DNA of 64,000 nucleotides from Ensifer adhaerens (GCF_000697965.2 NZ_CP015881.1:1661501-1725500); one strand, 5' to 3'; positions 9,200 through 17,776 are shown, counted from the first letter of the stretch. Program-made: numbers and translations. The notes: generated from the sequence alone by a model not told the origin.

Positions 9200-10312
9200 C
9201 TATTCCGCTGCGATGCTTGTCGGGATCGAACGCGCGGGGCCGAGCGCCTCGGCATTCTGCACAAGCGCCTTCATGTAGCCGAGCGCAAAGGCCTTGCCCG
9301 CATGCCAGGAGGCGCCGCAGGTCATGGCCGGCGTATGGTCGGGGATCATCACACCCTGGTAGTTTTCGTCGCGCAGGATGCGGATGATTTCGGCCATGTC
9401 GATATCGCCCTCGTCGACGAAGGTCTCGACATAACGCGGCATCTTTCCGCGTACGTTGCGGAAGTGGATGTAGCCGATGCGGCCGGAGCGGGCGAAACGA
9501 CGAACGTGCTCGTAGATATCCCCTCCCGGCATTTCCTGCAGCGAGCCGAGGCAGAGTTCGAGCCCGTTCGAGGGCGAGTCGACGATCGCCATCAGCCGGT
9601 CGTACTTCTCCGGACGGTTGACGAGCCGCGCGGTGCCACGCAGTTCCTCGGCTGGCGGATCGTCCGGGTGAGCGCCGAGCACCACGCCCGCCTCCTCGGC
9701 GACCGGCACGACCTCCTTCAGGAAGTGGCTGAGGCGGTCCCAGAGCTCCGCCGAGCTGACGGAAACGGAGGCAGCGCCGGCGACGCCACGACGATAGCGC
9801 ATGTTCCAGACCATGCCGTCTGGGATCGGCGCATCCGGGCTTGGCGCGATGCTGTTTTCGACGCCGAAGCCGACGGATTCCGCACCGCCGCGGGCATAGG
9901 GGCCGCGGGTCCAGCCATAGACGCCGGCAAGCGAGAAATTGTAGCCGATGCAGGGAATGCCGGCGCGACCGGCGTCGCGAATGAGCTGCTTCAGCCCCTC
10001 GATCTGCTGCGCCCGCTCTGGCCCGTCGAGCAACACGTCATGCCAGAAGCGCGGCGAGAAGTTCTCGATCGCCGCCACTTCCAGCCCACCGGCCCGCACG
10101 TCCTTCACCAGCGCCGACAGCTCTTCGTAAGTCCAGAGCCGGTCACCGGAGCAATCACCCCAGCCGCCCTGGTCGCCACTGTCGATCTTCGGATCCTTGC
10201 CGGCGAAATAGTTGGTGAGATGCGCGACGACGTGGGTCGCGCCCGCCTGCAAGGCAAACTGAAAGTTATCCGGGGTGAGTTGCTCCCGGTAGAGCCCAAG
10301 GCCGATTTTCAT
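9200..10312 (-). CDS. UxuA-family (mannonate dehydratase-like) TIM-barrel protein, divergent paralogue
   Basis: 370-residue protein of the UxuA/xylose-isomerase-like TIM-barrel superfamily. UxuA-type landmarks: CIGYNFSLAGVYGWTRGPYA (UxuA CYNFMPVLDWTRT), HFLKEVVPVAEEAGVVLGAHPDDPP (metal His in HPDDP), SNGLELCLGSLQEM (UxuA NGFTMCTGSYG) and RIGYIHFRNVRGKMP. The early part is very different from canonical UxuA, and a second, canonical UxuA is encoded at 15841. Start 10312 has AGGAAA 7 bases upstream; an extension upstream overlaps the SDR gene. I infer dehydration of an aldonate released by the lactonase to a 2-keto-3-deoxy acid; the true substrate is unknown. Confidence 0.8.
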   Translation of the reverse strand: MKIGLGLYREQLTPDNFQFALQAGATHVVAHLTNYFAGKDPKIDSGDQGGWGDCSGDRLWTYEELSALVKDVRAGGLEVAAIENFSPRFWHDVLLDGPERAQQIEGLKQLIRDAGRAGIPCIGYNFSLAGVYGWTRGPYARGGAESVGFGVENSIAPSPDAPIPDGMVWNMRYRRGVAGAASVSVSSAELWDRLSHFLKEVVPVAEEAGVVLGAHPDDPPAEELRGTARLVNRPEKYDRLMAIVDSPSNGLELCLGSLQEMPGGDIYEHVRRFARSGRIGYIHFRNVRGKMPRYVETFVDEGDIDMAEIIRILRDENYQGVMIPDHTPAMTCGASWHAGKAFALGYMKALVQNAEALGPARSIPTSIAAE

Positions 10313-10331
10313 CTTGTCGTTTCCTATCCGA

Positions 10332-11117
10332 TTATTTGACGCCGATGCCGGCGGTGAGGCCGCCGTCGATGCGGAAGTCCGAGCCGGTGACGAAGGCGGC
10401 GCGATCCGAGGCGAGATAAGCGACCAGCTCGGCCACCTCCTCCGGCTCGCCGATGCGGCCGATCGGGTGTGCAGCGCCGAAGCGGGCAAAGGCTTCCGCC
10501 TCGCTGACGCCCTCGCCGCCATAGGTGCGGGCTGCAAGCGATAGCAGCGGCGTGCGCACCGAGCCTGGGCTGACCGAATTGACCCGGACCTTCGCCGCCG
10601 CATGATCGAGCGCCATGGCGCGGGTCAGCGCATGGATCGCGCCCTTGGAAGCGACATAGGCGGCGACGTTCTGCTGGCAGGCATGACCCTGCACCGAGGA
10701 GATGTTGACGATCGCGCCGCCGCCGCGCTTCATCATTTCCGGAATGCCGAAGCGGCCGGTGAGATATATCGAGCCGACATTGACCGACAGGCAGCGCGCA
10801 AAGGTCTCGGCGCTGGTGTCGAGCACGGTGCCATAGGGGTGAACGGCGGCGGCATTGACGATGATGTCGAGGCCGCCGTGGCGCAGCACCGCCTCGCGCA
10901 CGGCCGCTTCGACCTCTGCTTCCACGGCAACGTCCGTCAGTCGGGTCGACATCGGCAAGTCGCGCTCTTTGGCTATGCGGTCGAAGATCTCGTTGGTGGC
11001 GACGTCGTTGCCACAGGCAAGCACGGTGGCGCCTGACGAGGCGAGCCGGATCGCCGAGGCAAGCCCGATCCCGGACGTGCCGGTGACCAGCGCGATCTTT
11101 CCCTTGAATTCAGTCAT
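10332..11117 (-). CDS. SDR family oxidoreductase, probable sugar dehydrogenase
   Basis: Classical SDR of 261 residues with cofactor motif TGTSGIG, NAA structural motif (VNAAAVH), catalytic Ser in NISSVQG, YVASK as Tyr/Lys pair and C-terminal FRIDGGLTAG. Start 11117 has GGAGAC just upstream. It sits between the transporter genes and the dehydratase. A likely role is oxidation of the imported free sugar at C1 to a lactone, for which the lactonase and mutarotase downstream would then be needed; oxidoreduction of a uronate is an alternative. The 108 bases between it and the permease gene contain no obvious promoter. Confidence 0.85.
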   Translation of the reverse strand: MTEFKGKIALVTGTSGIGLASAIRLASSGATVLACGNDVATNEIFDRIAKERDLPMSTRLTDVAVEAEVEAAVREAVLRHGGLDIIVNAAAVHPYGTVLDTSAETFARCLSVNVGSIYLTGRFGIPEMMKRGGGAIVNISSVQGHACQQNVAAYVASKGAIHALTRAMALDHAAAKVRVNSVSPGSVRTPLLSLAARTYGGEGVSEAEAFARFGAAHPIGRIGEPEEVAELVAYLASDRAAFVTGSDFRIDGGLTAGIGVK

Positions 11118-11225
11118 GATTGTCTCCGCGATGGATCGCGATGATCCGGGCCGGCGTCGACCCGAGATCATAAGCGTGATCGTTGGTCATAAGGGGGAGC
11201 GGGATGCGGACACCCCGCGCCGGTC

Positions 11226-12218
11226 TCAGCGCACCCGTTCCAGAACCTGGTTCAGGAGCACGGCGCCGAGGATGATCCCGCCGCGCACGACGTATTGCCA
11301 ATATTCGCTGACATTCATCAGCGTCATGCCGTTGGAGATGCATCCAAGGAAGAGCACCCCGATCAGCGTGCCCCAGATCCGGCCCTTGCCGCCGAAGAGC
11401 GAGGTACCGCCGATGATGACGGCCGCGATCACGTCGAGTTCCATGCCGGTCGCCGTCGTCCCGGTGCCGGCCCCGATCTGCGAGGCGATCAGCGTGCCGG
11501 AGACGGCGGTTAGCGCGCCGGTCAGGCCCAATGTCAGCGCCTTCACCTTCCAGATGTCGATGCCGGAGAGACGTGCCGCCTCCATGTTGCCGCCGACCGC
11601 GTAAACCTCACGGCCGAAGCTTGTGTACTTCATCAGGAAGTGCATCGCCGCGAAGGTCAGCGCAAAGATATAGACCGGGAACGGAATGCCGAAGAGATAA
11701 CCGCCGCCGAGGAAATCGAAACCGAGCGGGAAGGACGACATCGGGAAGCCGCCGGTGATCAAATTGGCGACACCGCGGAGTGCCGCGAAAAGCGCCAGGG
11801 TGGTGATGAAGGTCGGCACGTTGAACCACTGCCGGAAACGGCCGGTGAGATAGCCGAGCGAGAAGCCGAGCAGAAGTGCCACCGCAAAACCGACGGTGAC
11901 CGCGCCCCAGTCACCGAACGTGTCGGTGAAACGGTCGGCGAACCAGGCAACGATGCAGCCGGCGAGCGCGGCACCGGCGCCGACCGAGAGATCGATCTCC
12001 CCGCTGATGATAACCGCCGTCATGCCGAAGGCGATGATGCCGAGCATCGAGACGGTGCGCAGCACGTTCAAGACGTTGCTGGTGGAGGCGAAGCCTGGTG
12101 CGACGAAGATCAGGAAAATCACCAATGCGGCGAGAATGATCTCCATCGGGTAGGTTTTCAGAAACTTGAGCGGCGTGTTCTGTCCGCCTGTTTCCGTGGT
12201 CTGGCTCACGAGTGTCAT
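11226..12218 (-). CDS. Rbs-type sugar ABC transporter permease (RbsC/AraH family)
   Basis: Inner-membrane permease of the CUT2 sugar importer family, 330 residues with about 8-10 hydrophobic segments. The family core is visible: GIIAFGMTAVIISGEIDLSVGAGAALAGCIV, and the conserved GRILGTLIG-like block near the C-terminus (GGTSLFGGKGRIWGTLIGVLFLG). I place the start at 12218, where the ATG overlaps the ATPase stop (ATGA) and AAGGGG lies 7 bases upstream; a longer form from 12239 would overlap the ATPase gene by 25 bases. One permease, one double ATPase and one binding protein make a complete CUT2 system. Confidence 0.92.
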   Translation of the reverse strand: MTLVSQTTETGGQNTPLKFLKTYPMEIILAALVIFLIFVAPGFASTSNVLNVLRTVSMLGIIAFGMTAVIISGEIDLSVGAGAALAGCIVAWFADRFTDTFGDWGAVTVGFAVALLLGFSLGYLTGRFRQWFNVPTFITTLALFAALRGVANLITGGFPMSSFPLGFDFLGGGYLFGIPFPVYIFALTFAAMHFLMKYTSFGREVYAVGGNMEAARLSGIDIWKVKALTLGLTGALTAVSGTLIASQIGAGTGTTATGMELDVIAAVIIGGTSLFGGKGRIWGTLIGVLFLGCISNGMTLMNVSEYWQYVVRGGIILGAVLLNQVLERVR

Positions 12219-13759
12219 TGCTTGGCCCCTTCCATGCACAGGCCGTAGAGTTCGGTCAGGTCGGTTTTCGTCGGATCCACTTCGGCGACGACGGCGCCGT
12301 GATGCATGACGAGGATGCGGTCGGCGACTTCCAGCACCTCCTCGAGCTCGGTCGAGACAAAGAGGCTGGCAAGGCCATCGGCGGCCTGTTGCCAGATGAT
12401 GTCGAAGATCTGGCGCTTGGCCTGGACGTCGACGCCGCGGCTCGGCTCATCGAAGAACATCACCGACGGCTGCCGGTTCAACCATTTGCCGATCACCACC
12501 TTCTGCTGGTTGCCGCCCGACAGCGACGACACGGGCAGTTCCGGATCGCCGCACTTGATGTGCAGATCGGCGATCTGGCGGCGCACGTGCGGCTGTTCGC
12601 GGCGGCGCGAAATGAAGCCTCTGTTGGAGATCGGGCCGAGGCTCGCCATGCAGAGATTGTCGGCGGTCGAAAGCGACTGCACGAGGCCGACCTCCTTGCG
12701 ATTTTCCGGCGTGTAGCCGAGTCCCGCCTTGCGCATGTCGCGTGGGCTGGCACCGGTCATATCGCGACTGTTGAACGTCACTGAACCGCTGTCGATCCGG
12801 TCGGCGCCGAAGATCGCCCTCATCAGTTCGGTGCGCCCGGCGCCGAGCAGGCCGGCGATTCCGAGGATTTCGCCCGGATAGAGATCGAAAGAAACATTCT
12901 GAAAATGCCCGGAGCGGCTGAGATCCCGCACCTCGAGCACCGGCCGGGTGCGATCGAGCGTGCGCCGCGGCGGCCGCGTTGCGCGGGCGGCATCGCCGAA
13001 CATCATGCCGACGATCGCCGAAGGCGTCGTCGCCTTCATCTCGACCGCGCCGATGTAATGGCCGTCGCGGATCACCGTGCAGGTATCGGCAATCTCGAAA
13101 AGCTCGCTCATCCGATGGGTGATGTAGATCATCGTCACGCCGCGGGCGCGCAGCCGTTCGATCAGTGCGAAGAGCTGCTTGACCTCGCGCGACGCCAGCG
13201 CCGAGGTCGGTTCGTCCAAGAGCAGGATCGACGGGTTGAAGGACATCGCCTTGACGATTTCCACCACCTGCTGCTGGCCGACGCTCAGCGCCGAAACCGG
13301 CTGGCGGGAATCGATCGCAAGCCCCATGTCGGCAAGCAATTCGCCGGCGCGCTTGTGCAGGCCCGCCCAGTCGACGACGCTGAAACCGGCGCGACGCCGA
13401 TGCGGCAGCCGGCCGAGAAAGATGTTCTCGCCGACAGAAAGCTCCGGCACCAGCGAGAGCTCCTGGTGCACGGTGACGATGCCGGCGGCAAAGGCATCAT
13501 GCGGCGAGGTGAAATGGCGATCCTCGCCATTGACACTGATCGTGCCCGATGTCGGCTCGGTGACGCCGGCAAGCAGCTTGACGAGCGTTGATTTGCCCGA
13601 GCCGTTCTTGCCCATCAGGGCATGCACCTGGCCGGGGGCGAAGCTGTGGGTGAATTCGGAGAGGGCGACAGTCGGACCGTAACGCTTGGTCACGGCCCGA
13701 AAGTCCAGCCGTCCCTGCACCCCTTGCAACGCGGCTGAACTCGGTTGCGGATAGCTCAT
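12215..13759 (-). CDS. Rbs-type sugar ABC transporter ATP-binding protein (two ATPase domains)
   Basis: 514-residue CUT2 ATPase with two fused nucleotide-binding domains. The N-terminal half has GKNGSGKST, LSVGQQQVVEI (signature variant) and DEPTSALASREV. The C-terminal half has the usual degenerate Walker A (GLLGAGRTE), LSGGNQQKVVIGKWL and DEPSRGVDVQAK. This asymmetry is normal for RbsA/MglA/XylG proteins. The start ATG at 13759 has AGGAAA 5 bases upstream. It is coupled to the permease by a stop/start overlap and lies 74 bases after the binding-protein gene. Confidence 0.93.
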   Translation of the reverse strand: MSYPQPSSAALQGVQGRLDFRAVTKRYGPTVALSEFTHSFAPGQVHALMGKNGSGKSTLVKLLAGVTEPTSGTISVNGEDRHFTSPHDAFAAGIVTVHQELSLVPELSVGENIFLGRLPHRRRAGFSVVDWAGLHKRAGELLADMGLAIDSRQPVSALSVGQQQVVEIVKAMSFNPSILLLDEPTSALASREVKQLFALIERLRARGVTMIYITHRMSELFEIADTCTVIRDGHYIGAVEMKATTPSAIVGMMFGDAARATRPPRRTLDRTRPVLEVRDLSRSGHFQNVSFDLYPGEILGIAGLLGAGRTELMRAIFGADRIDSGSVTFNSRDMTGASPRDMRKAGLGYTPENRKEVGLVQSLSTADNLCMASLGPISNRGFISRRREQPHVRRQIADLHIKCGDPELPVSSLSGGNQQKVVIGKWLNRQPSVMFFDEPSRGVDVQAKRQIFDIIWQQAADGLASLFVSTELEEVLEVADRILVMHHGAVVAEVDPTKTDLTELYGLCMEGAKQ

Positions 13760-13833
13760 GCGGATTTCCTGCTGTGCAAGACGAGGGAGTGGCGGGCGCG
13801 ATGTCCCGCCGCTCGGCTGACGTCAAAACCCAA

Positions 13834-14793
13834 TCACTTCAGCGCCTTCAGGCCTTCCTTGTAGGCCGCGACCGCCTGCGTATCGGCGCGCGTCAGAGGC
13901 AGCACCGGCACGTTGACCTTGGTCTCGATCTTCTTGCCGTCGAGCAGGTTCTGTGCCGCTTCGATCGCCTGCTTGCCGACCTCGAGCGGCTGCTGCGCCG
14001 TCGTTGCCTGCAGTACGTTGTCGGAATTCAGCAACATGTTGGCGAGCTGCTCGGAACCGTCGGTGCCGAAGACGAAGACCTTGCCTTCGAGGCCTGCCTT
14101 TTTCACGGCCTGGACCGCACCGATCGTGCCGCCCTCGTTGGCAGCGTAGATCACCTGGATATCGGGATTGGCCGTCAGCATGTCGCTTGCGACCGCGAGC
14201 GCCTTTTCGGCAAGCCAGGCATCCTGCTGGGCGACGATATCGACCTGGTCCTTGACGACGCTTAAGAACCCGTCGACGCGGGCGTTCGACTGTTCAGGCA
14301 GCAGTGCCTTGAAGGCGAGCGTGCCGATCTTGACCTTGCCACCATTGCCGAGGGTCTTCAGGAAGTCGGTTGCGGCGTTGCCTGTGCCGATGCCGATATC
14401 GCGGTCCGAGCTCGTCACCGTCGCCTGGGCGACGTCGCCATTGGCCGAAGTGCCGTAGGTGACGACCGTGATGCCAGCATCACGCGCCTTCTTCAGCGCC
14501 GGCACCGAGGCATCGGCCGAAAGCGGCGCCACGACGATCGAGTTCACGCCGCGAGCGATGTAGGTGTCGATGAGCTGCGCTTCCTTCTCCAGCTTGCTGT
14601 CGCTGTTGCCGGCGAGAAGCTCGTCGCCGGCGGCTTCCGCAGCCTTCTCCATGCCGATCTGGATGCCGCGGAAATACTGGTCCTGCTGGAAGACGATGCC
14701 AGCGATCGCCTTGCCGCCAGCAAAGGCTGCGCCCGGCGCAAAGCTGACGGTGGCAAGAAGTGCGGCAAGCGCCAGACGTTTCATGTTGCTCAT
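13834..14793 (-). CDS. Periplasmic sugar-binding protein (RbsB family)
   Basis: Substrate-binding protein of the CUT2 importer, 319 residues. A Sec signal peptide is clear (MSNMKRLALAALLATVSFAP, cleavage probably after AFA). The mature protein shows the ribose-binding fold pattern: FQQDQYFRGIQIGMEKAAE, IDTYIARGVNSIVVAPLSADA, then the second-lobe VIYAANEGGTIGAVQAVKKAG and VFGTDGSEQL. I chose 14793 because GGAGGAG lies 7 bases upstream; an upstream in-frame start at 14868 lacks a ribosome site. A GGACCAAC half-site matching the presumed GntR operator lies 37-44 bases upstream. The substrate cannot be told from sequence; the downstream enzymes suggest a free sugar or sugar acid. Confidence 0.92.
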   Translation of the reverse strand: MSNMKRLALAALLATVSFAPGAAFAGGKAIAGIVFQQDQYFRGIQIGMEKAAEAAGDELLAGNSDSKLEKEAQLIDTYIARGVNSIVVAPLSADASVPALKKARDAGITVVTYGTSANGDVAQATVTSSDRDIGIGTGNAATDFLKTLGNGGKVKIGTLAFKALLPEQSNARVDGFLSVVKDQVDIVAQQDAWLAEKALAVASDMLTANPDIQVIYAANEGGTIGAVQAVKKAGLEGKVFVFGTDGSEQLANMLLNSDNVLQATTAQQPLEVGKQAIEAAQNLLDGKKIETKVNVPVLPLTRADTQAVAAYKEGLKALK

Positions 14794-14829
14794 ATTGGTT
14801 CTCCTCCCAAGTGCCCTGTTCGTGCCGCC

Positions 14830-14837
14830 GGACCAAC
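14830..14837. promoter_or_regulatory. Possible GntR half-site upstream of the binding-protein gene
   Basis: GGACCAAC (GTTGGTCC on the minus strand) matches the core of the TTGTTGGWCCA elements in the divergent promoter at 15675-15812. It lies between the GntR gene and the binding-protein gene, so the transporter may have its own regulated promoter. The short length makes chance a real alternative. Confidence 0.35.
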
Positions 14838-14904
14838 GGGCGAAAATCCGGCAAATGGCTGCCCGCACCGCGTGAAGCGCGGTTCGGACCCAATCTCCAA
14901 ATGT

Positions 14905-15648
14905 TTATCGTGGCTGCGAGCTGCCCGGCACGGCATCGACGAAGCGGATGCCGAACTCCAGATGACGGCTCATCAGGTAGACATAGGCGATGCGGTCGCG
15001 CGCCCTCAGCGCCCGGATGATCTCGGCATGCGCCTCGAAGGTCGCCGCGTGCACCGGACGTTCGGCCTTGCCGAGCCGCATGACCTCCTCGATCACCGAA
15101 CGCAGCATGTGATAGGCGGCAAGCGTCGTGCGGTTGCCCGAGAGTTCGACGATCGCCGAATGGAACTCATAGTCGCACTGTGCGGCTGCCTCGACGCTCT
15201 CGGCCTCAAGGATCCTGGAATTGATCGCATCGAGCCGGTCGAAATCGGCGTCGCTGGCCGTCAGGATGATGTGTTCGCCGACACCGGTCTCGATGATGCG
15301 GCGGAAGCCCTGCAGGTCATGAAACGAGTCCGGTGAGATACCGTTGTGAAAGGCAAAGAGCCGGCGGATCGCCTCGCCGTGGCCACCGCTGATCACGGCG
15401 CCCACCTTCGGCCGGGTCTCGACCATGCCATAGGCGCGCAGCACCTGCAGCGCCTCGCGCACGGTGTTGCGGCCGGCCTGGAACTGTTCGCCGAGATCAC
15501 GCTCGGTCGGCAACGCGTCACCGACACCAAGGCCACGCTCAGAAATCATGTCGCGGATCTGCTCGACCAGCCGATCGACGGCCGAGGTCTTGCCCGGCTC
15601 CACGGCCTCGACGCCCGACAACACCTCTTCCCTTACCGAACTGCTCAC
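14905..15648 (-). CDS. GntR-family transcriptional regulator (FadR subfamily, FCD domain)
   Basis: 247-residue regulator: N-terminal winged helix (about residues 22-95, with LPTERDLGEQFQAGRNTVREALQVLRAYGMVETRPKVG) and a C-terminal all-helical FCD ligand domain. The FCD metal-site pattern is visible: Asp and His in CDYEFHSAIVELSGN, His in FEAHAEIIRALRARD, and His in MSRHLEFG. Such proteins usually sense a sugar acid or other carboxylate. GTG start at 15648 with GGAGGAG 5 bases upstream. It heads the minus-strand operon and faces uxuA across a 192-base promoter region that contains repeated palindromic elements, its likely operators, including a site beside its own start (autoregulation). Confidence 0.92.
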   Translation of the reverse strand: MSSSVREEVLSGVEAVEPGKTSAVDRLVEQIRDMISERGLGVGDALPTERDLGEQFQAGRNTVREALQVLRAYGMVETRPKVGAVISGGHGEAIRRLFAFHNGISPDSFHDLQGFRRIIETGVGEHIILTASDADFDRLDAINSRILEAESVEAAAQCDYEFHSAIVELSGNRTTLAAYHMLRSVIEEVMRLGKAERPVHAATFEAHAEIIRALRARDRIAYVYLMSRHLEFGIRFVDAVPGSSQPR

Positions 15649-15674
15649 CGGCTCTCCTCCCTGCGATGCCTTAT

Positions 15675-15685
15675 TTGTTGGTCCA
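15675..15685. promoter_or_regulatory. Candidate GntR operator, promoter-proximal to gntR
   Basis: TTGTTGGTCCA lies 27 bases upstream of the gntR start codon. It matches the elements at 15770 and 15802 in 10 of 11 positions. Its position so near the gene suggests repression of the minus-strand operon by its own product. Confidence 0.6.
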
Positions 15686-15769
15686 GATTGCAGTTTCCGT
15701 CAAGCGAAAATTTTAAGGTCTCAGCTTAATCGGTGATTTTCACGCGAAATCTCCGCTTTCAGACTTGAA

Positions 15770-15812
15770 TTGTTGGACCAATGGGACATTATTGCCGGGC
15801 GTGGTCCAACAA
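15770..15812. promoter_or_regulatory. Paired inverted GntR operators upstream of uxuA
   Basis: TTGTTGGACCA (15770-15780) and its exact reverse complement TGGTCCAACAA (15802-15812) face each other with centres 32 bp apart, about three helical turns. Each element also contains a TTGGWCCAA-like palindrome of the sort bound by FadR-subfamily dimers. They lie 29-71 bases upstream of uxuA. Confidence 0.7.
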
Positions 15813-15840
15813 TAGCCACGGAAGCGGGTAGGAGTTCTGC

Positions 15841-17040
15841 ATGAGACTGATGGAAGAGTGCTTTCGCTGGTACGGGCCCAACGATCCGGTGCCGCTCAGC
15901 CACATCCGGCAGGCGGGCGCCACAGGGATCGTGTCGGCGCTGCATCACATTTACGACGGCTCGCCGTGGTCCGATGAGGCTATCCTTAAGCAGAAGGCGC
16001 TGATCGAGGCGGCCGGCCTGCGCTGGAGCGTCGTCGAGAGCATTCCGGTGCACAATTCGATCAAGCTCGCGACGCCAGATAGCGATCGCTATATCGGCTG
16101 GTACAAGGATACGCTTCGCGCCCTGGCACGTTCGGGCATCAGCATCGTCTGCTACAACTTCATGCCGGTGGTCGACTGGACGCGCACGGAACTGATGCAG
16201 CCTTTGGCCAATGGCGGCTTTGCGCTGCGCTTCGATGCTGTCGATTTTGCCGCTTACGACCTCTTCGTCCTGCAGCGTCCGCATGTGGAGGACAGCTACT
16301 CAACGCAGCAGATCGCCGCCGCCCGCCAGCGTTTCGACGAGATGGACCAGGCGAAAATCGACCGGATCGAACGCAATCTGATCGCCGGTCTTCCGGCCAC
16401 CGAGCGCCAGTTCAACCGGGCGAGCTTCCTCGCAGCCCTCTCGGAATATAATGGCGTCACCGCCGACATCTTGCATGAGAACCTCGCGCGCTTCCTCAGG
16501 GAGATCGTGCCGGTCGCAGAAGAAGTCGGTATCCGGCTCTGCATCCATCCGGATGACCCAGCCTTCTCTCTCTATGGCCTGCCGCGGATCGTTTCGACGC
16601 CGGCCGACGTCCGGCGCATTCTCGCTGCCGTCGACAGTCCGGCCAACGGCATCACCTTCTGCACCGGCTCTTACGGCACACGCGCCGACAACGATTTGCC
16701 GGCCATGGTGCGCGAATTCGGCCCGCGCATCCATTTCGCCCATCTGCGCAACGTCCAGCGCGAAGAAGACGGATCCTTCTACGAGGCCGACCATCTTGGC
16801 GGATCGAGCGACATGCCCGCGGTGATATTGGCGTTGATGCAGGAGCAGGAGCGCCGCGTCCGCGAGGGTCGCACCGACTGGCAGATCCCGCTTCGGCCCG
16901 ATCACGGCCATCTGCTCGCAGACGACATCGGCAAGGAGCGGATCAACCCCGGCTATTCGCTGATCGGGCGCTTGAAGGGTCTCGCAGAAATCAGAGGCGT
17001 CATGCAGGGCATTGCAACGGCCATGGCGCACAAGGATTGA
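15841..17040 (+). CDS. uxuA: D-mannonate dehydratase
   Basis: Converts D-mannonate to 2-dehydro-3-deoxy-D-gluconate (KDG) in hexuronate catabolism. The 399 residues match UxuA length (394 in E. coli), and similarity is end to end: [107 protein letters not shown] and RPDHGHLL. Metal-binding His/Cys/Asp residues of the family fall in these blocks. Start 15841 has GGTAGGAG just upstream. Transcribed divergently from the GntR operon, under paired operators, with the RraA-family gene 8 bases downstream. Confidence 0.94.
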   Translation: MRLMEECFRWYGPNDPVPLSHIRQAGATGIVSALHHIYDGSPWSDEAILKQKALIEAAGLRWSVVESIPVHNSIKLATPDSDRYIGWYKDTLRALARSGISIVCYNFMPVVDWTRTELMQPLANGGFALRFDAVDFAAYDLFVLQRPHVEDSYSTQQIAAARQRFDEMDQAKIDRIERNLIAGLPATERQFNRASFLAALSEYNGVTADILHENLARFLREIVPVAEEVGIRLCIHPDDPAFSLYGLPRIVSTPADVRRILAAVDSPANGITFCTGSYGTRADNDLPAMVREFGPRIHFAHLRNVQREEDGSFYEADHLGGSSDMPAVILALMQEQERRVREGRTDWQIPLRPDHGHLLADDIGKERINPGYSLIGRLKGLAEIRGVMQGIATAMAHKD

Positions 17041-17048
17041 GGGAAGAC

Positions 17049-17741
17049 ATGAAACATTTTGAAGACGATACCGAACTCTTTACCGCCATGCGCAGCCGGC
17101 TGTTCACGGCCGTGGTCGGCGACATTCTCGACACGATGGGCCTGCAGCACCAGTTCCTGCCGCCGCAGATCAAGGCGCTGCGCGACGACATGGTCGCTGT
17201 GGGCCGCGCGATGCCCGTGCTGGAGGCGGATTTTTTCGCGACCGCTGAGGCCGGCGGCCATTCGGAATTCAGCGCCAAGCCTTTCGGCCTGATGTTCCAT
17301 GCACTCGATAGCCTGAAGGAAAACGAGATCTACGTCTGTTCCGGCTCGTCGCCGCGCTATGCGGTCTGGGGCGAACTGATGTCGACGCGAGCAATGAAAC
17401 TCAAGGCGGCCGGTGCGATCTGCGACGGCTATTGCCGCGACAGCGCCGGCATTCTCGCGCTCGATTTCCCGACCTTCTGCTACGGCTCCTACGCCCAGGA
17501 CCAGGGCCCACGCGGCAAGGTCGTCGACTACGGCATCCCGATCGAGATCGGCGGCATCCGCATCCGGCCGGGCGACATCCTCTTCGGCGACCGCGACGGC
17601 GTGCTCGTCATCCCGAAGGAGGCGGAGCGCGAGGCGATCGCGCTGGCGCTGGAAAAGGCCGAGACTGAAAACAAGGTGCGGCTGGCGATCGAGGCCGGCA
17701 TGAGCACCGTCGAGGCCTTCGAACGCTTCGGCGTCATGTAA
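17049..17741 (+). CDS. RraA-family (HMG/CHA aldolase-like) protein
   Basis: 230-residue member of the RraA family, which includes 4-hydroxy-4-methyl-2-oxoglutarate aldolase/oxaloacetate decarboxylases, other hydroxy-oxoacid lyases, and the E. coli RNase E inhibitor. The active-site region is recognisable: GELMSTRAMKLKAAGAICDGYCRDS, with the Asp/Arg/Asp pattern of catalytic members, followed by GDILFGDRDGVLVIP. Start 17049 (ATG) is preferred over a TTG at 17037 that overlaps the uxuA stop. Immediately downstream of uxuA, it most likely cleaves or decarboxylates a 2-oxo acid arising in the same pathway. Older names (dimethylmenaquinone methyltransferase) should not be used. Confidence 0.82.
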   Translation: MKHFEDDTELFTAMRSRLFTAVVGDILDTMGLQHQFLPPQIKALRDDMVAVGRAMPVLEADFFATAEAGGHSEFSAKPFGLMFHALDSLKENEIYVCSGSSPRYAVWGELMSTRAMKLKAAGAICDGYCRDSAGILALDFPTFCYGSYAQDQGPRGKVVDYGIPIEIGGIRIRPGDILFGDRDGVLVIPKEAEREAIALALEKAETENKVRLAIEAGMSTVEAFERFGVM

Positions 17742-17753
17742 CGACAGAATGAT

Positions 17754-17776
17754 GAGGTGCCGGGAGACGGCGCCTC
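17754..17776. terminator. Hairpin between convergent RraA and Lrp genes
   Basis: GAGGTGCC, loop GGGAGAC, GGCGCCTC forms an 8-bp stem with one G-U pair. It lies in the 33-base convergent gap and its right arm covers the stop codon of the Lrp-type gene. No T-run follows, so it would be at best a weak or bidirectional terminator. Confidence 0.4.

Noticed and set aside
15791..15804. ATTGCCGGGCGTGG repeated exactly at 34328-34341
   Set aside because: A 14-base match between two intergenic regions looked like a shared regulatory element, but the contexts (GntR promoter, diguanylate cyclase leader) are unrelated, there is no symmetry, and I found no third copy.
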